The translations under genes and the position numbers were made by a program. A stretch of 64,000 bases of DNA from Bretschneidera sinensis (Eukaryota; Streptophyta; Magnoliopsida; Brassicales; Akaniaceae). The stretch lies in NCBI GenBank assembly GCA_023935145.1, contig CM043700.1, positions 40,962,620-41,026,619 on the forward strand, in the 5' to 3' direction. The number at the start of each line of letters is the position of its first letter. Within the stretch, counting starts at the first letter, position 1. The notes under the pieces are model-generated. The model was not told where the DNA came from, ran no database searches, and was given only the letters and a program-made list of their open reading frames with translations. Of this stretch, positions 12,552-26,300 are shown one piece after another.

Positions 12552-13062
12552 CTTAGGCCTTTTCTTTTTTGTTAATTTATTTTTTGGCTTTCGATTTTTC
12601 TATTGATCTGAGTGAAAAATGGGAGCTGTGATTCATGGGTTTTATACACATGGATTTGTGTTTATGTTTTCTTTGAATTTGGTTATTCCTTTTCTTTTTC
12701 CCTCTATTTAAGTTTCTTTCCTTCTAAGTCTCTTTGCCATTTAAATATGCTTTGGCTTGTACGAGGAATTGGAATCACTTCATTTGTGGGAAATCGAAGG
12801 TTCTTGATTAGTTGGACCAAAAAGTGAAATATCTTTTTATCTTTTAAGTCTCACAATCTCGAATATATAATATTCGAGTTTACAACCGTTGGATCACATT
12901 TTGTTCGATCTATTTAGTGCTAAGGAGCATAAAGGAAAAAAGTTTATTGACAATGTGTGCTTCCACATCTTTTTGGGAAGATTGTGTAGTTATTGTGCAA
13001 TTAAGTCTTCTTTTTTTTCTTATTTTACACAATTTTTTTTTTCGGATAAAACCACTTTTTTC
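12552..13062. other. 5' flank of the RTM2-like gene
   Basis: This is T-rich sequence upstream of the minus-strand start codon, presumably holding the 5' untranslated region and promoter. No confident TATA box or coding sequence is seen; overlapping small open frames on both strands at 12889-13122 fall in low-complexity sequence at the edge of the foldback element. Confidence 0.4.
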
Positions 13063-13715
13063 CTTCAACTTTACCTTCAATTTCAATTTGATCCAAACTA
13101 TTGATTGTTGTAATTGAATCACGAAAATTTTTAAATTGCCGCAATTAAGTCATAATTTCAATTTGAATGACCAAATTGTTGAAATAAGGGCTTGATTTTA
13201 GAGGTGAAAGATAGTCGGGTTGGGTCAGGTATGAGTCCGATCTTCTGAGTAGTGGATCAATAGGTACGAGCTAAAAATACTTTTTTTAACAAATTTAATT
13301 TTTCATGCTCATGTTTTAACAAACAGGTACGGAGTCAAAAATAAGTATTAACATAAATTTCTTTATTTATGTGAGAAAATGATGATTCGAATTGAATATG
13401 GGTCAAATCTTACAAGTAGTGAATCAACGGATACTAATTAAAAATATTTATTTTTTAATATGTCTTATTTTTTATATCAATACTTATGTTTTAATTAACG
13501 AATAATAGATCAAAAATGAGTACAAATTAAAAATTCAACCTCTACTTGATTTGAATGTCCACCTCAGCAATTCGGCGGCTTCACCTCAGCAATATGGCCG
13601 TTCATATTGAAATCATGACTCATTCTTAATTATTTAAAAGCTTTAGGATTCAATTGCAACAATTGATAGTTTTAGGATCAAATTGAAATTGAAGATAAAG
13701 ATGAAGGACCAAAAA
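13063..13715. mobile_element. Foldback element with inverted arms of about 105 bp
   Basis: The left arm (13063-13170, including TTCAATTTCAATTTGATCC) is repeated in inverted orientation at 13610-13715 (including GGATCAAATTGAAATTGAAG), with agreement over about 100 bases despite substitutions and indels. Between the arms is an AT-rich centre that holds a smaller repeat with AGGTACGAGCTAAAAATA. There is no coding capacity. Long arms and a non-coding centre suggest a non-autonomous, MULE-like or foldback DNA transposon; the superfamily is not certain. Confidence 0.75.
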
Positions 13716-14184
13716 TGAGTTCTACTCTTTTTATAATTGCAGTCATTATGAAAATGCAAAATGGGTCAAACACGGAAGTGTGAGTTCTATGGAACAGATA
13801 GGTAATATTGAAAACATGAAATAAAAACAGTTTTCACATTTGAATAAAAAAACGTTTTTCAAAACCATAAGCAACCTAACCTCTAATGGGCCTTAATAAG
13901 CTTTTCACAGCAACTTTAGGGTCAGACAAAAGTAGGATATTTCTAACGCCCATATCTTAACTCACCCATAAAACATGATAAATATAGCCCAAATCTCAGA
14001 TGTGAAGACATCACGTTGGCCCAGATTAGCAGTAAAGGCACATATCCCATTTCCATGTTTTTTTTTTATAAAAAAAATTGCAACGTTTTGCTTTTATTTT
14101 TCTTTATACCTTGCTAACAATTTCAGTATTTCACTTATCACTGCCTCAAATTCTTCCCTTGCGAGATATACATATCATAATGAT

Positions 14185-14305
14185 CAATCTCACTTTTGAA
14201 TAAAAATAAAATATATTTTTTTATTTCTTTTTATATAATTTAACGATGAAATAGACCATTGTAACATGTATCTTTCATGATATTGTGTCAGATAATAACT
14301 TCTCA
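14185..14305. repeat. Dispersed repeat, copy 1 (pair at 58660-58768)
   Basis: About 110 bases centred on TTTGAATAAAAATAAAATAT, the words AACGATGAAATAGACCATTGT, and GTGTCAGATAATAACTT recur with substitutions at 58660-58768 in the same orientation. No coding sequence. The two copies define a small repeat family of unknown class. Confidence 0.7.
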
Positions 14306-14999
14306 TCGATCACATTGCCTGTCTTAATTTTTCCTTACATTAATCCTCCACTTTCTAATTTTAAAATGCGTTTAAATTTTGAAAAGTTTTAAAGAAAAGA
14401 AAAATAAAATAAAATAAAAATTATTATCACCAAATACTTTTATATTTTTTTTCCTATTTTAATGTCTCTTGCGTTTGCAATTTGATTGATGTACACTTTT
14501 ATTATAAGAAAGTATTTAATAAACTATTTTGATCAAATTAAAATTAGTGTATATGTGGAGTCCATACATATGTCTCATTTGAATCCGAAAATATAACTAT
14601 GTCCTCTCTTATTTTTTCCAACAAATCTCCTCCCTCTATTTTTTTAAGCTCAAAATCATTAACTCTCAATTTACAATATGCAAAGATAACTATAATAAGA
14701 TATTGTCAAAATTATTTTTTAGTATTCGAATGAAACACACGAATGAACTATACGTGTGTACCGATTTTAATTTGATCAAAATTTTAATTACAAAGACTTA
14801 TTAGATACTCAATATAAATTGTTCGAATTTAAAATACAAAAAAAAATCATAATAATAACCAAAAAGTATAATTTTTTATTTGTTAAATACAAAAATGTTT
14901 TATGATAATAATTCAAATAGAAAAGATAAAAATATATTTTCCTTTTATTTTGTATGGATGACAAAATAAAAAGTTATTTATCAAAATCTAATAAATCTA
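14306..14999. other. Very AT-rich intergenic DNA
   Basis: I see no gene, no RNA gene and no clear repeat structure in this stretch. Confidence 0.4.
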
Positions 15000-16300
15000 A
15001 ATAGAGGTGGAGATTTTAACTTGTATCCGTTTTTGACACATTATCTGCTTGCTAAAATACGGGTATGGACATGAAAAATAAGACTAGTTAAGAAATGAAC
15101 ATTTTTAGCTCGTACCCATTGACTCGACCTATAAGACTTGGCTCGTATCTGGCCTAGTGTCACGGTATGCACCATTTGACATAGTTGCTACCCATGAGTT
15201 GGCCTTTGAATGGGATGTGTGGTGATCTTTGTAACTGTTGTGCAGTAGATGTGTGTTAAACGGTGTGCGAGTGTGGCACAATGGCAATTTCATAATTATG
15301 TGGTTTATATTCCAAAAATTAATGGGAAATTTTGGGGAGTGTATGGAATATGGACTTAGTGATATGGTATGCTTATATGCGACAGATTATGGAAAATAGA
15401 TTTATTAAAGGGTTATGACGACTCAAGTGTGAAGTATGTTTCCTTCTAGTAAAGCTCATAATGACTTAAGACTCTATAGGAGGACAATGTGTCAGGCTCT
15501 CCACCACCCCGGTATACACACATGAGCCATGATGGGCATGGTTTGAGCTAGGTGTGGGTATTAAGTGAGCCTCCTAAGAAAACTTAGGGTGCTGGTTAGG
15601 GGCCATCATAGGGTGACTCAATCCTCCATGAAGCGGGGAGCTTTAAGGACAGTATAGGTGGCTTGTATGCACCATATTGCGCTCTTCTCCCATGCTTGAG
15701 GCTTCGACCTTACAGTTGCTATCGTGTGGACTATGAGATATATCTTGACACTATGTGTGCAAGCAATGTGTAGTTCTGTTGTGGCAATGAGACACCCGTA
15801 GAGGTATCATCGGTTATGTTATGGGCTATTATCTATGTGTTCAACATAATGATGTGAGACATTATGCATTGATGGTTGAGTTGTGCATCAACTATCTTCA
15901 GTTAGACTTGCAGACTATGTGCGTGCAATTAAGTTTGAGAGTTGGTTACAAAAAGTTTGGTTTATAAGCGGTATGCTCTCAGTAAGGATGGTGGACTATC
16001 ATCCATTCGTTTAGCATAAGTATAGAGTTACAGAGGGAATTGTGCATCAGTGGGCAAATAACGGTTCAGTGCTAAGCACAATGAGGGGTGACATTGTGCG
16101 TTTTCGGTGGGAAAACAGTGTACAATGGATTCTAGGTCTTGAGTTAAGAATTGACGCAGATGACAACTTTATGGCATTTCTAAGATGTCTTGAGGTACCA
16201 ATATAACTTTACTTGTGTGTTTTTAATCGGGTAAGTGTCCCTCATTAGGGTTTAAAAGTATGAGGGTTGATGAGGATCATTCGCACGTGTTCGTGGTGAT
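15000..16300. other. Less AT-rich island without coding capacity, probably decayed transposon
   Basis: Base composition changes abruptly from the AT-rich flanks to TG-rich, markedly less AT-rich sequence from about 15170 to 16250. No frame stays open for long on either strand and no retrotransposon protein motif survives. The left end (15005-15160) contains TTTTTAGCTCGTACCCATTG, an inverted match to the repeat inside the foldback element at 13199-13290. The composition resembles LTR or internal non-coding sequence of a gypsy element, but without its partner this cannot be shown. Confidence 0.4.
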
Positions 16301-16713
16301 TCAGATTGGTTCAAAAGCGATGCGATAACCTCATATTTAAGATAAATCTGGTGAACCATGATAAGATGATAAAATGGGTAGCTATTTTATCACGTAATTT
16401 AAATTTTTAACAATAATGAATCGTTAAAAAACGAATATTTTTTATTTATACTCCGTTGCAGTAAGACCCGATCCCTACAGTAAAACCCGCCCGTTTCCCA
16501 AATCTAAATCTAAATGAAAAAAATCGAGCGTCAAATGAAATTTATATTTTTCTTCTCACTTTCCTTTTATGATTATACAAGCGTTGCTCAATCTTCTCAA
16601 AAATTCGCTGTTATGTTTTTTCTCTCCATTCCAATCACTTTCTCTCTCAGTAATTTGATTCCTTAACCAGCTAACCTGCAAATCAAGATCCTTTTTCATT
16701 TTATAGATTACCA

Positions 16714-17052
16714 TTGAGCTCATTCAAAAATCCAATCTCATTCTCTCACTCAGTCTTTCTTTCTCACCAACCCATCAATGTCAGCAGCACCCGTTTCTCT
16801 CACGGAAGTCTCTACAAAATCCCCAAAACAAACACTTCTCCAACTCCAAACCCACATTCTTCTCACTTTCCCGATTTAACTCAGCCTCGAATTCACTCTT
16901 CTCCATATAATAATCGCTCTACGCAACGCCATCGAAAAACCTGTTTGCAAAACTCGCCGTCCCGCGGCCCGCTGGTCTCTACCCTGTATGCTTTCCATCG
17001 GCATTCTCGGAGTTTCTCTTGGAATTTTCACAGTGAGCTTTCTTTTTTTTAG
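16714..17052 (+). other. Possible exon remnant with organelle-targeting-like composition
   Basis: A 112-codon frame opens with TTG rather than ATG and is rich in S, R, P, H and N, as in chloroplast transit peptides. An overlapping frame between about 16880 and 17040 instead reads a hydrophobic segment (MLSIGILGVSLGIFT). Neither is recognised. GC content rises sharply here, with CCGTCCCGCGGCCCGC at about 16960. It could be the first exon of a decayed gene, or GC-rich DNA upstream of GCP5, whose start codon is 300 bases on. Treat as unproven. Confidence 0.2.
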
Positions 17053-17352
17053 ATTTTTTTGGTTTCATCATAAATGATTTGGTCTTTTTTTTTTCTTTCT
17101 GAAACGGTGCTTTGATAATACCTGAATGAGAATGAGAAATTACTTATTTAGTCTTTGAGAAATTTCGAATGTATAGGTTTAGGTATTACAAAAAAATATA
17201 CTATTTAACTTCATTTTTTGTGGACTGATTCTCCCCCAGTCTTCACCTCGCGGGCTGCATATTCAAATTTCGAAGAACTGAGAAAATAACAGAAGAGAAA
17301 AGAGAAGCAGCCATAGTTAGTAGATGAAGAGAAGATAGCAAAAAGAATAAAA

Positions 17353-20300
17353 ATGGCAGTGGATACGAACTTGGCGTGGCTGTTTGAGAAGTTAAAAGTG
17401 GAAGATCCATGGCTTCCTCCCAGAACTTGGGAATCCATACCTTCACAAAGCGGACCCCTGCCTCCCCCGCGCACCTCCACCTCCTTTCCCTCTTCTTCCT
17501 CTGTCTCTGTAAGTCCCCTTTATTACATGCCTATGTTAGTCATTGTTCAGTGTGTATTTGGGTGATTTATGTGCGAGAGGTTTGATTAGTTAAACGATGG
17601 TGCTGAAATGTGTATGTGTATATATGATGTGCTGCTCTCCTTTTTTTTTTAGATTCGATTCTATTATTCCAGTGATTAGGCTACCTGGACCAACCCTGAA
17701 TATGCACGAAACTCTGATTAGTGACGTAACCCAGCAACTTGTTAAGTATGAATTATTGGTTAAGAAATTTTTGATCAATTCGTAGTGCCAATGAGGTTTA
17801 TATAATTCAATTTCGAAGCCTGCAATTCTTGTTGTTTTCTGAAATTAAAAAAAAAAGTGGTATTCTGTGTATTTTCTGTTCAAGGTAATAAATTGGAATG
17901 GAAATGTAGTTTTATTTATCAAAATAATAAAGAAAAGAGGAGAGAATTGTAAATGGGTTGCACCCTTTGGTGTCTTTTATACAATTTTTACTTATTAAAA
18001 AGAAAAAAGAAGTCAATTTTTTTTGTTCTGAATCATATTTATCAGGGTTTTGAGAAAAATATAGGTTTCACTAAACTGCATCTAATATTACATCTATTTG
18101 GCTATTTGGTTGGATTTTTTTTTATAATATAACAATAGAAAAATCATGAGGCTTTGTGTTCTATTCTCTTATTTTCACCTTTTATTGTCTGGCAAAGCAA
18201 CGAAATTCGATGTATTCTATTGATTGGATTTCAAATTGAGAGGAATTGAAGATATGGTATACAAATGCAAAACAACTTTCAAAACGGTGTATTCATGCCT
18301 GTTCAAAATGCTAATCATAGTATTCATTCTTATGGACTGGAAATGAAAACAAGAGATAGTTCTAGAAATATGGAGAAATGGAAGTTTCCTTATGAAGCAC
18401 TTCATGAAACCTCCGTTAGTTAATTAATTAATTAATTAATTTATTCGTTTTCTTGAAAGAACTGTTCACTTCAAGGAAAAAGGATTATTTCTCTTGTTAC
18501 TGGTTGACCCCAAAACCTACTCCTCTTGCTCCATCAACTAATCATATTCTTGGATCTTGTACGTAAGATTGAGAAAAATAAATATTGTTCTTTATTCCTT
18601 TAATTTCTGTGTTTATTAAATTACTTTTATCAATATTGTCTACACAGTATGGTCATGGTGACACAAATCTTCTTATGTCCAAAGCTATATTGTCAATTAC
18701 CATTGTTTCACACTGAATTTCTGTACTTTGCTTCTCTAGTGAGCATGGACAATTTTCTTTTAATTATTTATTCATTTTACAGGAAGGGAGTTTGGTGAGG
18801 CTGGCATTGAATGCACTACAAGGTGTACAGTCTGCTCTTATTAGTATAGAAAAGCTCTCTGCCGCCTTCTCTTCTGACCCAGCTGACAGGACCTTCCATA
18901 GAATTCCAAGTTTGTGGAATCGGTCGTCAAGCACTCATGCTTTGGGACGGATTCTTAAATCCATCGGCTGTTTGGGTTCCTTAGTTTTTCTTCTTCACAA
19001 ATTTGTAGATCATTTCACAAACTTAAATTTGGATGATAAGTCAAATGGAAAGAAACAGGAAAATCATGAGTTAGAAGAAAATGAAAATGACAGTGAACTC
19101 CGAAGGGGAAATTGCTTTGCATACAGTCTTGTTAATCAGGCATTCGCTGTTGCTGTCAGAAAGGTTTTAGAAGGGTACACGTGTGCACTGGATACATTAT
19201 GTGCATCAGTAGGTCTGAGGCGCTCATCAAAGAGCATTGACTTACCTTTGCATGCATCTTCAGGGTTAGGTTGCCTCTCAAGTGTGGTGCATTCTGAACT
19301 TACATTGTTGGAGGTGTACCTTCACACCAAGGAATTGAGGACACAGATCGAAGCCCTCGGAAATATATGTGAGCTACATGATGTAGCTCTCTGCTTCTTG
19401 GTATCTTCTTTTGAAGATCTAAATGGAAAAGCAACCTTAGGATTTAATAATTTCTACAGAGGTGGGGATCTGCTCACTTATTTGTATTCACAACTAAAGG
19501 TCAGCATAATGAAAGTTGTCTTCTGTGTTCCTTTCCTTTCTTCCTCTTTTACATTTTTCTTCTGATACCTAGTGCTATGAGCTAAGAATGTTGAGTCAGA
19601 CTGATTTCAATTGTTATGCTCTTGGGCATTCATACTTTCATGTTCTTTCATATTGTTCTTCGTTGTAAAATGGAAATTATAACTCTTTCATGTATGTGCA
19701 AGTTCTAGAAATATTCAAAATTTTACAGGTTGAAGAAGTATAAAACGAGTCAAGTAAAGTCAATTCTTTAAAGTTGCACTGCCTTATCTTTGAATTGAAA
19801 TTTGATTTGGTGACTACTTTTGATTTCTGTGTCTATCTTTTTCTTTTTACTTATAGAAAAAAAGTGTGTTATCTTTTAATTTAGTGTGACCTTTAAATTC
19901 GTTGATTACCGTGCTCAGTTTATTGAATAATTCAGGTTATACATTTTTGGGAAAGTTTTCCCTATTGCTTGCAAATTCTGGATATCTTATTGCTTAAATT
20001 ACAAGAACTTGTTTTCATGTCATTCTTGTGATTCTACTAATGAATCTTTTTATTTGTTTGTAGGTTGCTGATCCTGCTCATCGTGCTTTACTTAAGTTTC
20101 TCTTTCTTAGATCATTTGAACCATATTGTGGATTTATAAGATCATGGATATTCAAAGCCGAGATTAGTGATCCTTACAAGGAGTTCATAGTAGAATATGT
20201 TGATGGGATACCACCTTATTCACATTGTAAAGCTGGCATGTCTCTATTGGCAAATGTTAGGGTAATGCATTTTGTAGCTTAATTAATATATTAGATTCAA

Positions 20301-23300
20301 ATGATGTCTTTTTTGAAGTCATACTTTTACTATTCCTTTGTGACCTTTCCATATGGTGGGGAACTGTTCACTTCAGGAGCGAGATGGAGCTTCTGTTCCT
20401 TGTTTCTTGAAGAAATTTTTGATTCCACTTGTCAGGGCTGGTCAGCAGCTTCAAGTATTAATGAAATTGCTTGAATTGTGTAACCATGCTGCCCCAGGGG
20501 ACCATACTTATGCAGATCTCCTTCCCTGTTGGAGTGGTTTTTTAAGCAATAATCCATTTTATGCATCTCCAGTGACTTTCAGCAAAAGGGATATAGAAGC
20601 CATGGTAATTGCAAGGAACAGTTATTACGAAAGGATGCAGGAAAAACTTGAAATTATTTTGAGAAAGTTAGAATTCTGTTGTGAACAGGTATGGCACTTC
20701 TATAGTTCTCGTTCTTTCTACATCACTCCTTCCCACCCTTCTATATGAAGCAATTATTACATTTAAGTTAATTACCTTAGTCTTGTTTTTGTTCCTTTCT
20801 GCAACATTCCAGACAGATATCGGTATTCATACTCATTCAAACCATGGTCCAATTCTGTCTTAGCTGTAGATCCCCCGTAAAACTGAAATCCTCTCACTTA
20901 AAACCATTTTCACAAGCGAACTTGACGCTTAAGTTTAATTCCATCTTGTGAGTTACTGGAATCTTATTTGGCACTCACGTATTTGATAGTGGACATATTG
21001 CTTTTGTTGATTAGCATAGTGTGAGCAAAAGAATTATAGTTAGTTCTGCCATCACATCATTTTTTAAATCAATACTACTATGATATAAAGAGATTCTCTT
21101 CCTGAAAAGATGTCACATTGAAACTCAAAATATCCATAAAAAATAAAATAATAACGTTGTACTCGGAGAACTCAATAAACCCTTTCTAAGGATGGGTGGT
21201 TGCATACTTTTGAGTTTTGGTTTAATGGGAATTTCTTTGTAAAGGATGAAGATATTGTAGATCTTTTTGAAATTCTATCTTGTAGATAGATTTTTTGTAC
21301 TTGGGTGGCACCCCCTTGGTGTCTTTTTATTTATATACATTCTTTTACTATAAAAAAAAGGAATATCCTACCGATAATTTTTCTTAGAACCTATTGTCCA
21401 CAAACTTCTCCAATAACAGTATAAAAGAACTGGTAGATAAATAACTTAGTGAGTGGAGGTATTAGAATGTAGTAAGGTCCACATCTTCAGTGTGTGACAC
21501 CCATCTCATCCAATATTTAATACTTTTGTCGAGCTTATACATTTCAAATGTACTTGTTAAACCATTGCTCTTCTAGTAATGTTTAACTGGTATGGTGTTG
21601 GTTTGGGGCAGCGTGTTAGCAACTACAGTTCTGGTATTTAGGAAAAAATAACTGATTTTGGTGAAAATTCTCATCTCCTCTTTAGTTTCCAATTTATAAG
21701 AAGTCAATTAAGGTTTGGGGAGTGGAGTATCATTGCACAGTCAATAGGCAACTGGCCTGCTTGTTCATCTGTAGTGCTGCTTTACATGGTTCTGTCTTAT
21801 ATCTTACACTAAGATTTATTTTTCAGGTTGATGGGGATTACGCTATACCCATTCTCTGTGCTAACGGTGGAGGGAGTTTAAACAGTTCAGTTTCGTTCAT
21901 GTTGGATGACAGGTTGGTTGTTCCTTCAACAGCTGAAAGGGACTCAACTGTGTAGTTCCCTCTCTCTTTCTCTGTGTGTGAGTGTGTTGTTCGGGGGTGG
22001 GGGCATGGTGCATGTGACTCGTGTGAATTGTGTTGACATAGTTATTATTGTCATTTCCTATTCAGATGTTACCACTAGATTGATTGGAAATTCTCTGATT
22101 TTCAGGGCTGTCGGTAATATGGATTTTGATGACCATAGTACACAAGACGAGCTCTCTTGTGTGGTGGATGCATTTGAGTCCTCTGAGTGTTCATCTATCA
22201 GTGGTTCTGACGACAAAACTGAGTCTGAGCGGCTGATTGAATTTCCTAATAGTTTGATTGGATTGAAGCAGAATTATTTTTCAGCTTTAAGCTTCTTCAT
22301 GAGTACCCCCATTGACAATTCACTGCAAAAGTGTCTTCAGATTGAAAAGTTATGCCATACAGAAAGAATATCAAATGACCCGTGCAAAGGAACAGGTGGT
22401 CATGGCCATTTCATGCACTCTGAGCATAATGGAACAATTTTGAGTGACATATCTATGCCACTTGTGTCAGGGGAGTCAAGTTGGCCATTTGTAGATGTTC
22501 AATATGCCGATAGTCCACCTGGTAAGTGCTGGCCACTTGGTGGTCTTTTGAGAAATCCTTTTTATGTTGATGAAGGGTACATAGATGAACCAAGAGTACA
22601 TCAATCTGACTCTGGCCCTAAGTTGACAAACAAAAATATGGGATTTATTGAGAAAGGTATGACAGATTTCAGCAGACCTTTTGCCACTGACAGTGCTTTA
22701 ATAGAGGAGAGTAGAGGTGAGAATGAACTTGAAAATGGCTCCTCTACATCAAATTTATTTGCATTGCAACAGTGGAAGGTTAATTACCATTGCAATTTTC
22801 TCAGTATGAACCCCATGCTGACAAAAAGTGCTCTCTTTAACCTGATGAGCAAGCCTGGAGAGAGAAGCAGCAGGGACCATAGACAATCTATACCTTGCTT
22901 TGACTTTTCTTCTGTAGATGACCCTTGTAAAGTATATATGGAAAAGCTAGCTGCTGGTTCCATGCATGAATTATTTGAAGATTCTAGTGCTCCTGTGACT
23001 AGTGGGAAGAGCGATCACCATGCCAAACAAGGCTATGGTGGAGATGACGTCTTGATAGAAGATACAGAAGTTTCTTATGGTCATCTACATTTGGAGTTGA
23101 AGGATTACAATCAAGAAGATGCAATGTCAACAAACGTTTCTGGTGGAAGTGGTTGGGAGAGTTTGCTTGGTGTTTCAAATAATTCGGACACTAATATCAC
23201 TGGAGATCTCAGGCATAGTTTTTCATCCATGTTTGAGATACCAATTGATTTTGCTATAGATAAATGCCTACTGCAGGAAATATTGCTTCAGTATCCTTCC

Positions 23301-26300
23301 ACATGTCTGGGAAATATAGATAAAAGATTAAACATGTCAGGTCTGGAGTTCTTCTTCTTTTTAGTTACAAGACTGTCTTTGACTATGCAAATATGCCAGT
23401 TATACTTTTCCTTAACAATGTAAGATATAACTATGTCAGCAAGTTAACTATCAAGTTGCTCGAAGATGGGTTTGATTTACAAGAACATCTGCTGGCACTG
23501 CGGCGATATCATTTTATGGAACTAGCAGATTGGGCAGATTTATTCATCATGTCCCTTTGGCATCATGTATATCTGTCTACTAATCACTTAATTCCTTACG
23601 AGGTACACTTGTTTGGCTTATATAGCCATGCTTCCTTCTGACTCCATTCCTTTCTCTTACTTGGGACCACAGAAATGGTGTGTTACAGAGGCAGATCAGA
23701 GAGTTGCAGAAATTCAAGGGTTGCTCGAGCTGTCAGTTCAGAGATCATCATGTGAACGAGATTGTTATAAGGATAGGTTATTTGTGTACACAAAAGGACA
23801 TGGCATGATGCCTCTTTCAACATCTGCCATTGGTATGTGTTAAGCTTTGGCTTGGCATTCATAAATATTTCTCTGTTAGAGCCTTTTCCTTTTTGAGGAT
23901 TTATTTAGCAACTTCTGTCTGATGTTGCCTTTCTCAACAATGGCAGGACTCCATTCCTTTGACTTTTTAGGTTTGGGTTATCGAGTGGATTGGCCAATCA
24001 GCATTATTTTGACTCCTGGTGCCTTGAAAATATATGCTGACATATTTAGTTTTCTGATTCAAGTGAAGCTTGCAGTTTTTTCATTGACTGATGTATGGTG
24101 CTCCTTGAAGGTATGAATTTCATGGAACCATGTTATTTTGTTCATTTATAGACAGAGCCTACTTTATTTTCTTTGCATTTCTACATGTTAGATGTTGAAA
24201 TTATCCATATATCCTTATGTATATATTGACATTTCCTAGTGTAGATTTATATTTTTTATTAGAAAAACTTGGTAGACCACTGATTCCTAATAATCATTCT
24301 TCATGTGTTGAGCATGGAGCACTAAGTAGCATCTGTCATCAGCATCACTTCCTGAAGTTTAAGAGTCAATTACTTTGTTTGGACTTCTCTTAAAAATTAT
24401 TTCCAGTTTCTTTATGCATTGATTACTTATGATTCATCCATCTGATTGTAATTTTCTTGGTGTTAAAACTGACTTGAAAATTGTGAAGATGTACAGCTTT
24501 TGTGGTTGAATTTCAATCATGTTAAACCAAGTGATTACTCTAAAATATTTAGGTGCTAACTATGGTGCAATAATCAATATTTTGTTTGGTAGACCACTGA
24601 TTCTTAATAATCATTCTTCTATGTGTTAAGCATAGAGCACTAAGTAGTATCTGTCATCAGCATCACTTCTTGCAGTTTAAGAGTCAATTACTTTGTTTGG
24701 ACTTCTCTTAAAAATTATTTCTTGATGTTAAAACTGACTTGAAAATTGTGAAGATGTACATCTTTCATGGTTGAATTTCAATCATGTTAAACCAAGTGAT
24801 TGCTCTAAAATATTTAGGTGATGACTATGGTGCAGTTATGTACTCAACATTCCCCACTCATGTGTGGGTCTCACTTGTCCTTAAAGTGGGTCTAACATCT
24901 GTAGGGATGTAAACGGATTGATATGCTCGGTGAACAACTTGTGACAAAACTTGCTAAAACCTCGTTTATGTTCATTTGTTATGCTAACGAACAAGCTCAA
25001 CCTCAATTTTAGGCTTCTTTTTTAACGAACAAAACTTGGTTAGGCTCGTGAGTAAGCTTGTTTATGAGCTTGTTTGATACTAGATTATGGGATTGTTTAT
25101 GGGCCTATTTAAGGGCTTGCTTTTAGATTGAGTTTTAATATATGAATTTTTCAAGGAGTTTCCTATAAGCTAAAAAACATGCGGCTTAACATGCTTAAGC
25201 TGTGGTTCCCCGGGCAGTTTTTTTGTAAACGAATACGATATTATAGACTTTCTCGAGCTTTTGTGGTCTAAATGATTTTTTTACATGATGGCACCCCATT
25301 GGTGCCGTATAGTGTTTATTCTTTTTTCCCTATAAATAATGATGATTTTAAATGGATTTATAGTTATGAAACGAGCTTCAAAATTCTTTTTTCACAGGCT
25401 TTTAAACTAACTTATGTTTATTTAAAGGCTTGTTTGCTAGGATTAATTTATCAAGCTTGGCTCCTGGACAAGCTTGAGCTCGGCTCATGAATGAGTTCTA
25501 ACTCGACTTGTTTACATAATCAAGCCGAGCCCAATATTAAGAAAATTTAGCTGAGGTGGAACAAGATATTCAAAGCTCGCGTTGAGTCTAGCTCGGCTTG
25601 TTCTTTGGTAAGTAGGGAGCTGAGTGAAGCTCGAACAAGGAAAAACTCAGCTTCGCTCAGCTTGTTTGCACCCATAAACACATGGGTTAAAATTTTTGAC
25701 AAGTCATGTGATGCAAGTGTGAGGCATCCTACTCTGATAGCAGGCCAAGCAAACAATTACCCTAGATTTTTTTTCACAAGTAAAAATATTATTAACAAGG
25801 CACCAAGAGGATGCCTACCAAAGTACACAAAAAGATCATTTACACAAGAAAAATCTATAAACTCTAAAAGTTCCTCTTCATTTACAAAAGATCGGCCATT
25901 AACCCAAAATTTAAGGTATGAAGCCACCTATCCTTAATCAAACCAATCTCTCTCTCCCTCTACTCCATTATACGACCTACTATTTCTTGCATTCGAAGCT
26001 AGCCTAAAGATGGGGAGAGGGATCATGGCTATGGCTCTTCTCAACCCTTTTGCCACTTGTATGCGCTCCAAGCCCAAATTTTACCCTAAACCTAAGCTGA
26101 TATATAATGGTAAAACAATATAGTTAACAAATCAAATTACACTAAACTGCATTTCACCTCTCTTCTCATTGCACTATTTTCAAAGTTTTAGAGCTGCATG
26201 GAGTCTTGTCTATTAGGGTCTTATACATGGTGAAATTTTGTTATTTCTGTTGGTAGATCGTTGAGCTTTTGAAACGTCATTTATAAAATTGGATCATGAG

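Noticed and set aside
12889..13122. Overlapping small frames on both strands.
   Set aside because: Low-complexity sequence at the edge of a foldback element; no conserved features.
17590..17785. Frame with DSIIPVIRLPGPTLNMHETL as a possible GCP5 exon 2.
   Set aside because: Exon 1 joins the exon at 18783 directly, with correct phase and family match (SVS to EGSLVRLALN). No place is left for this segment.
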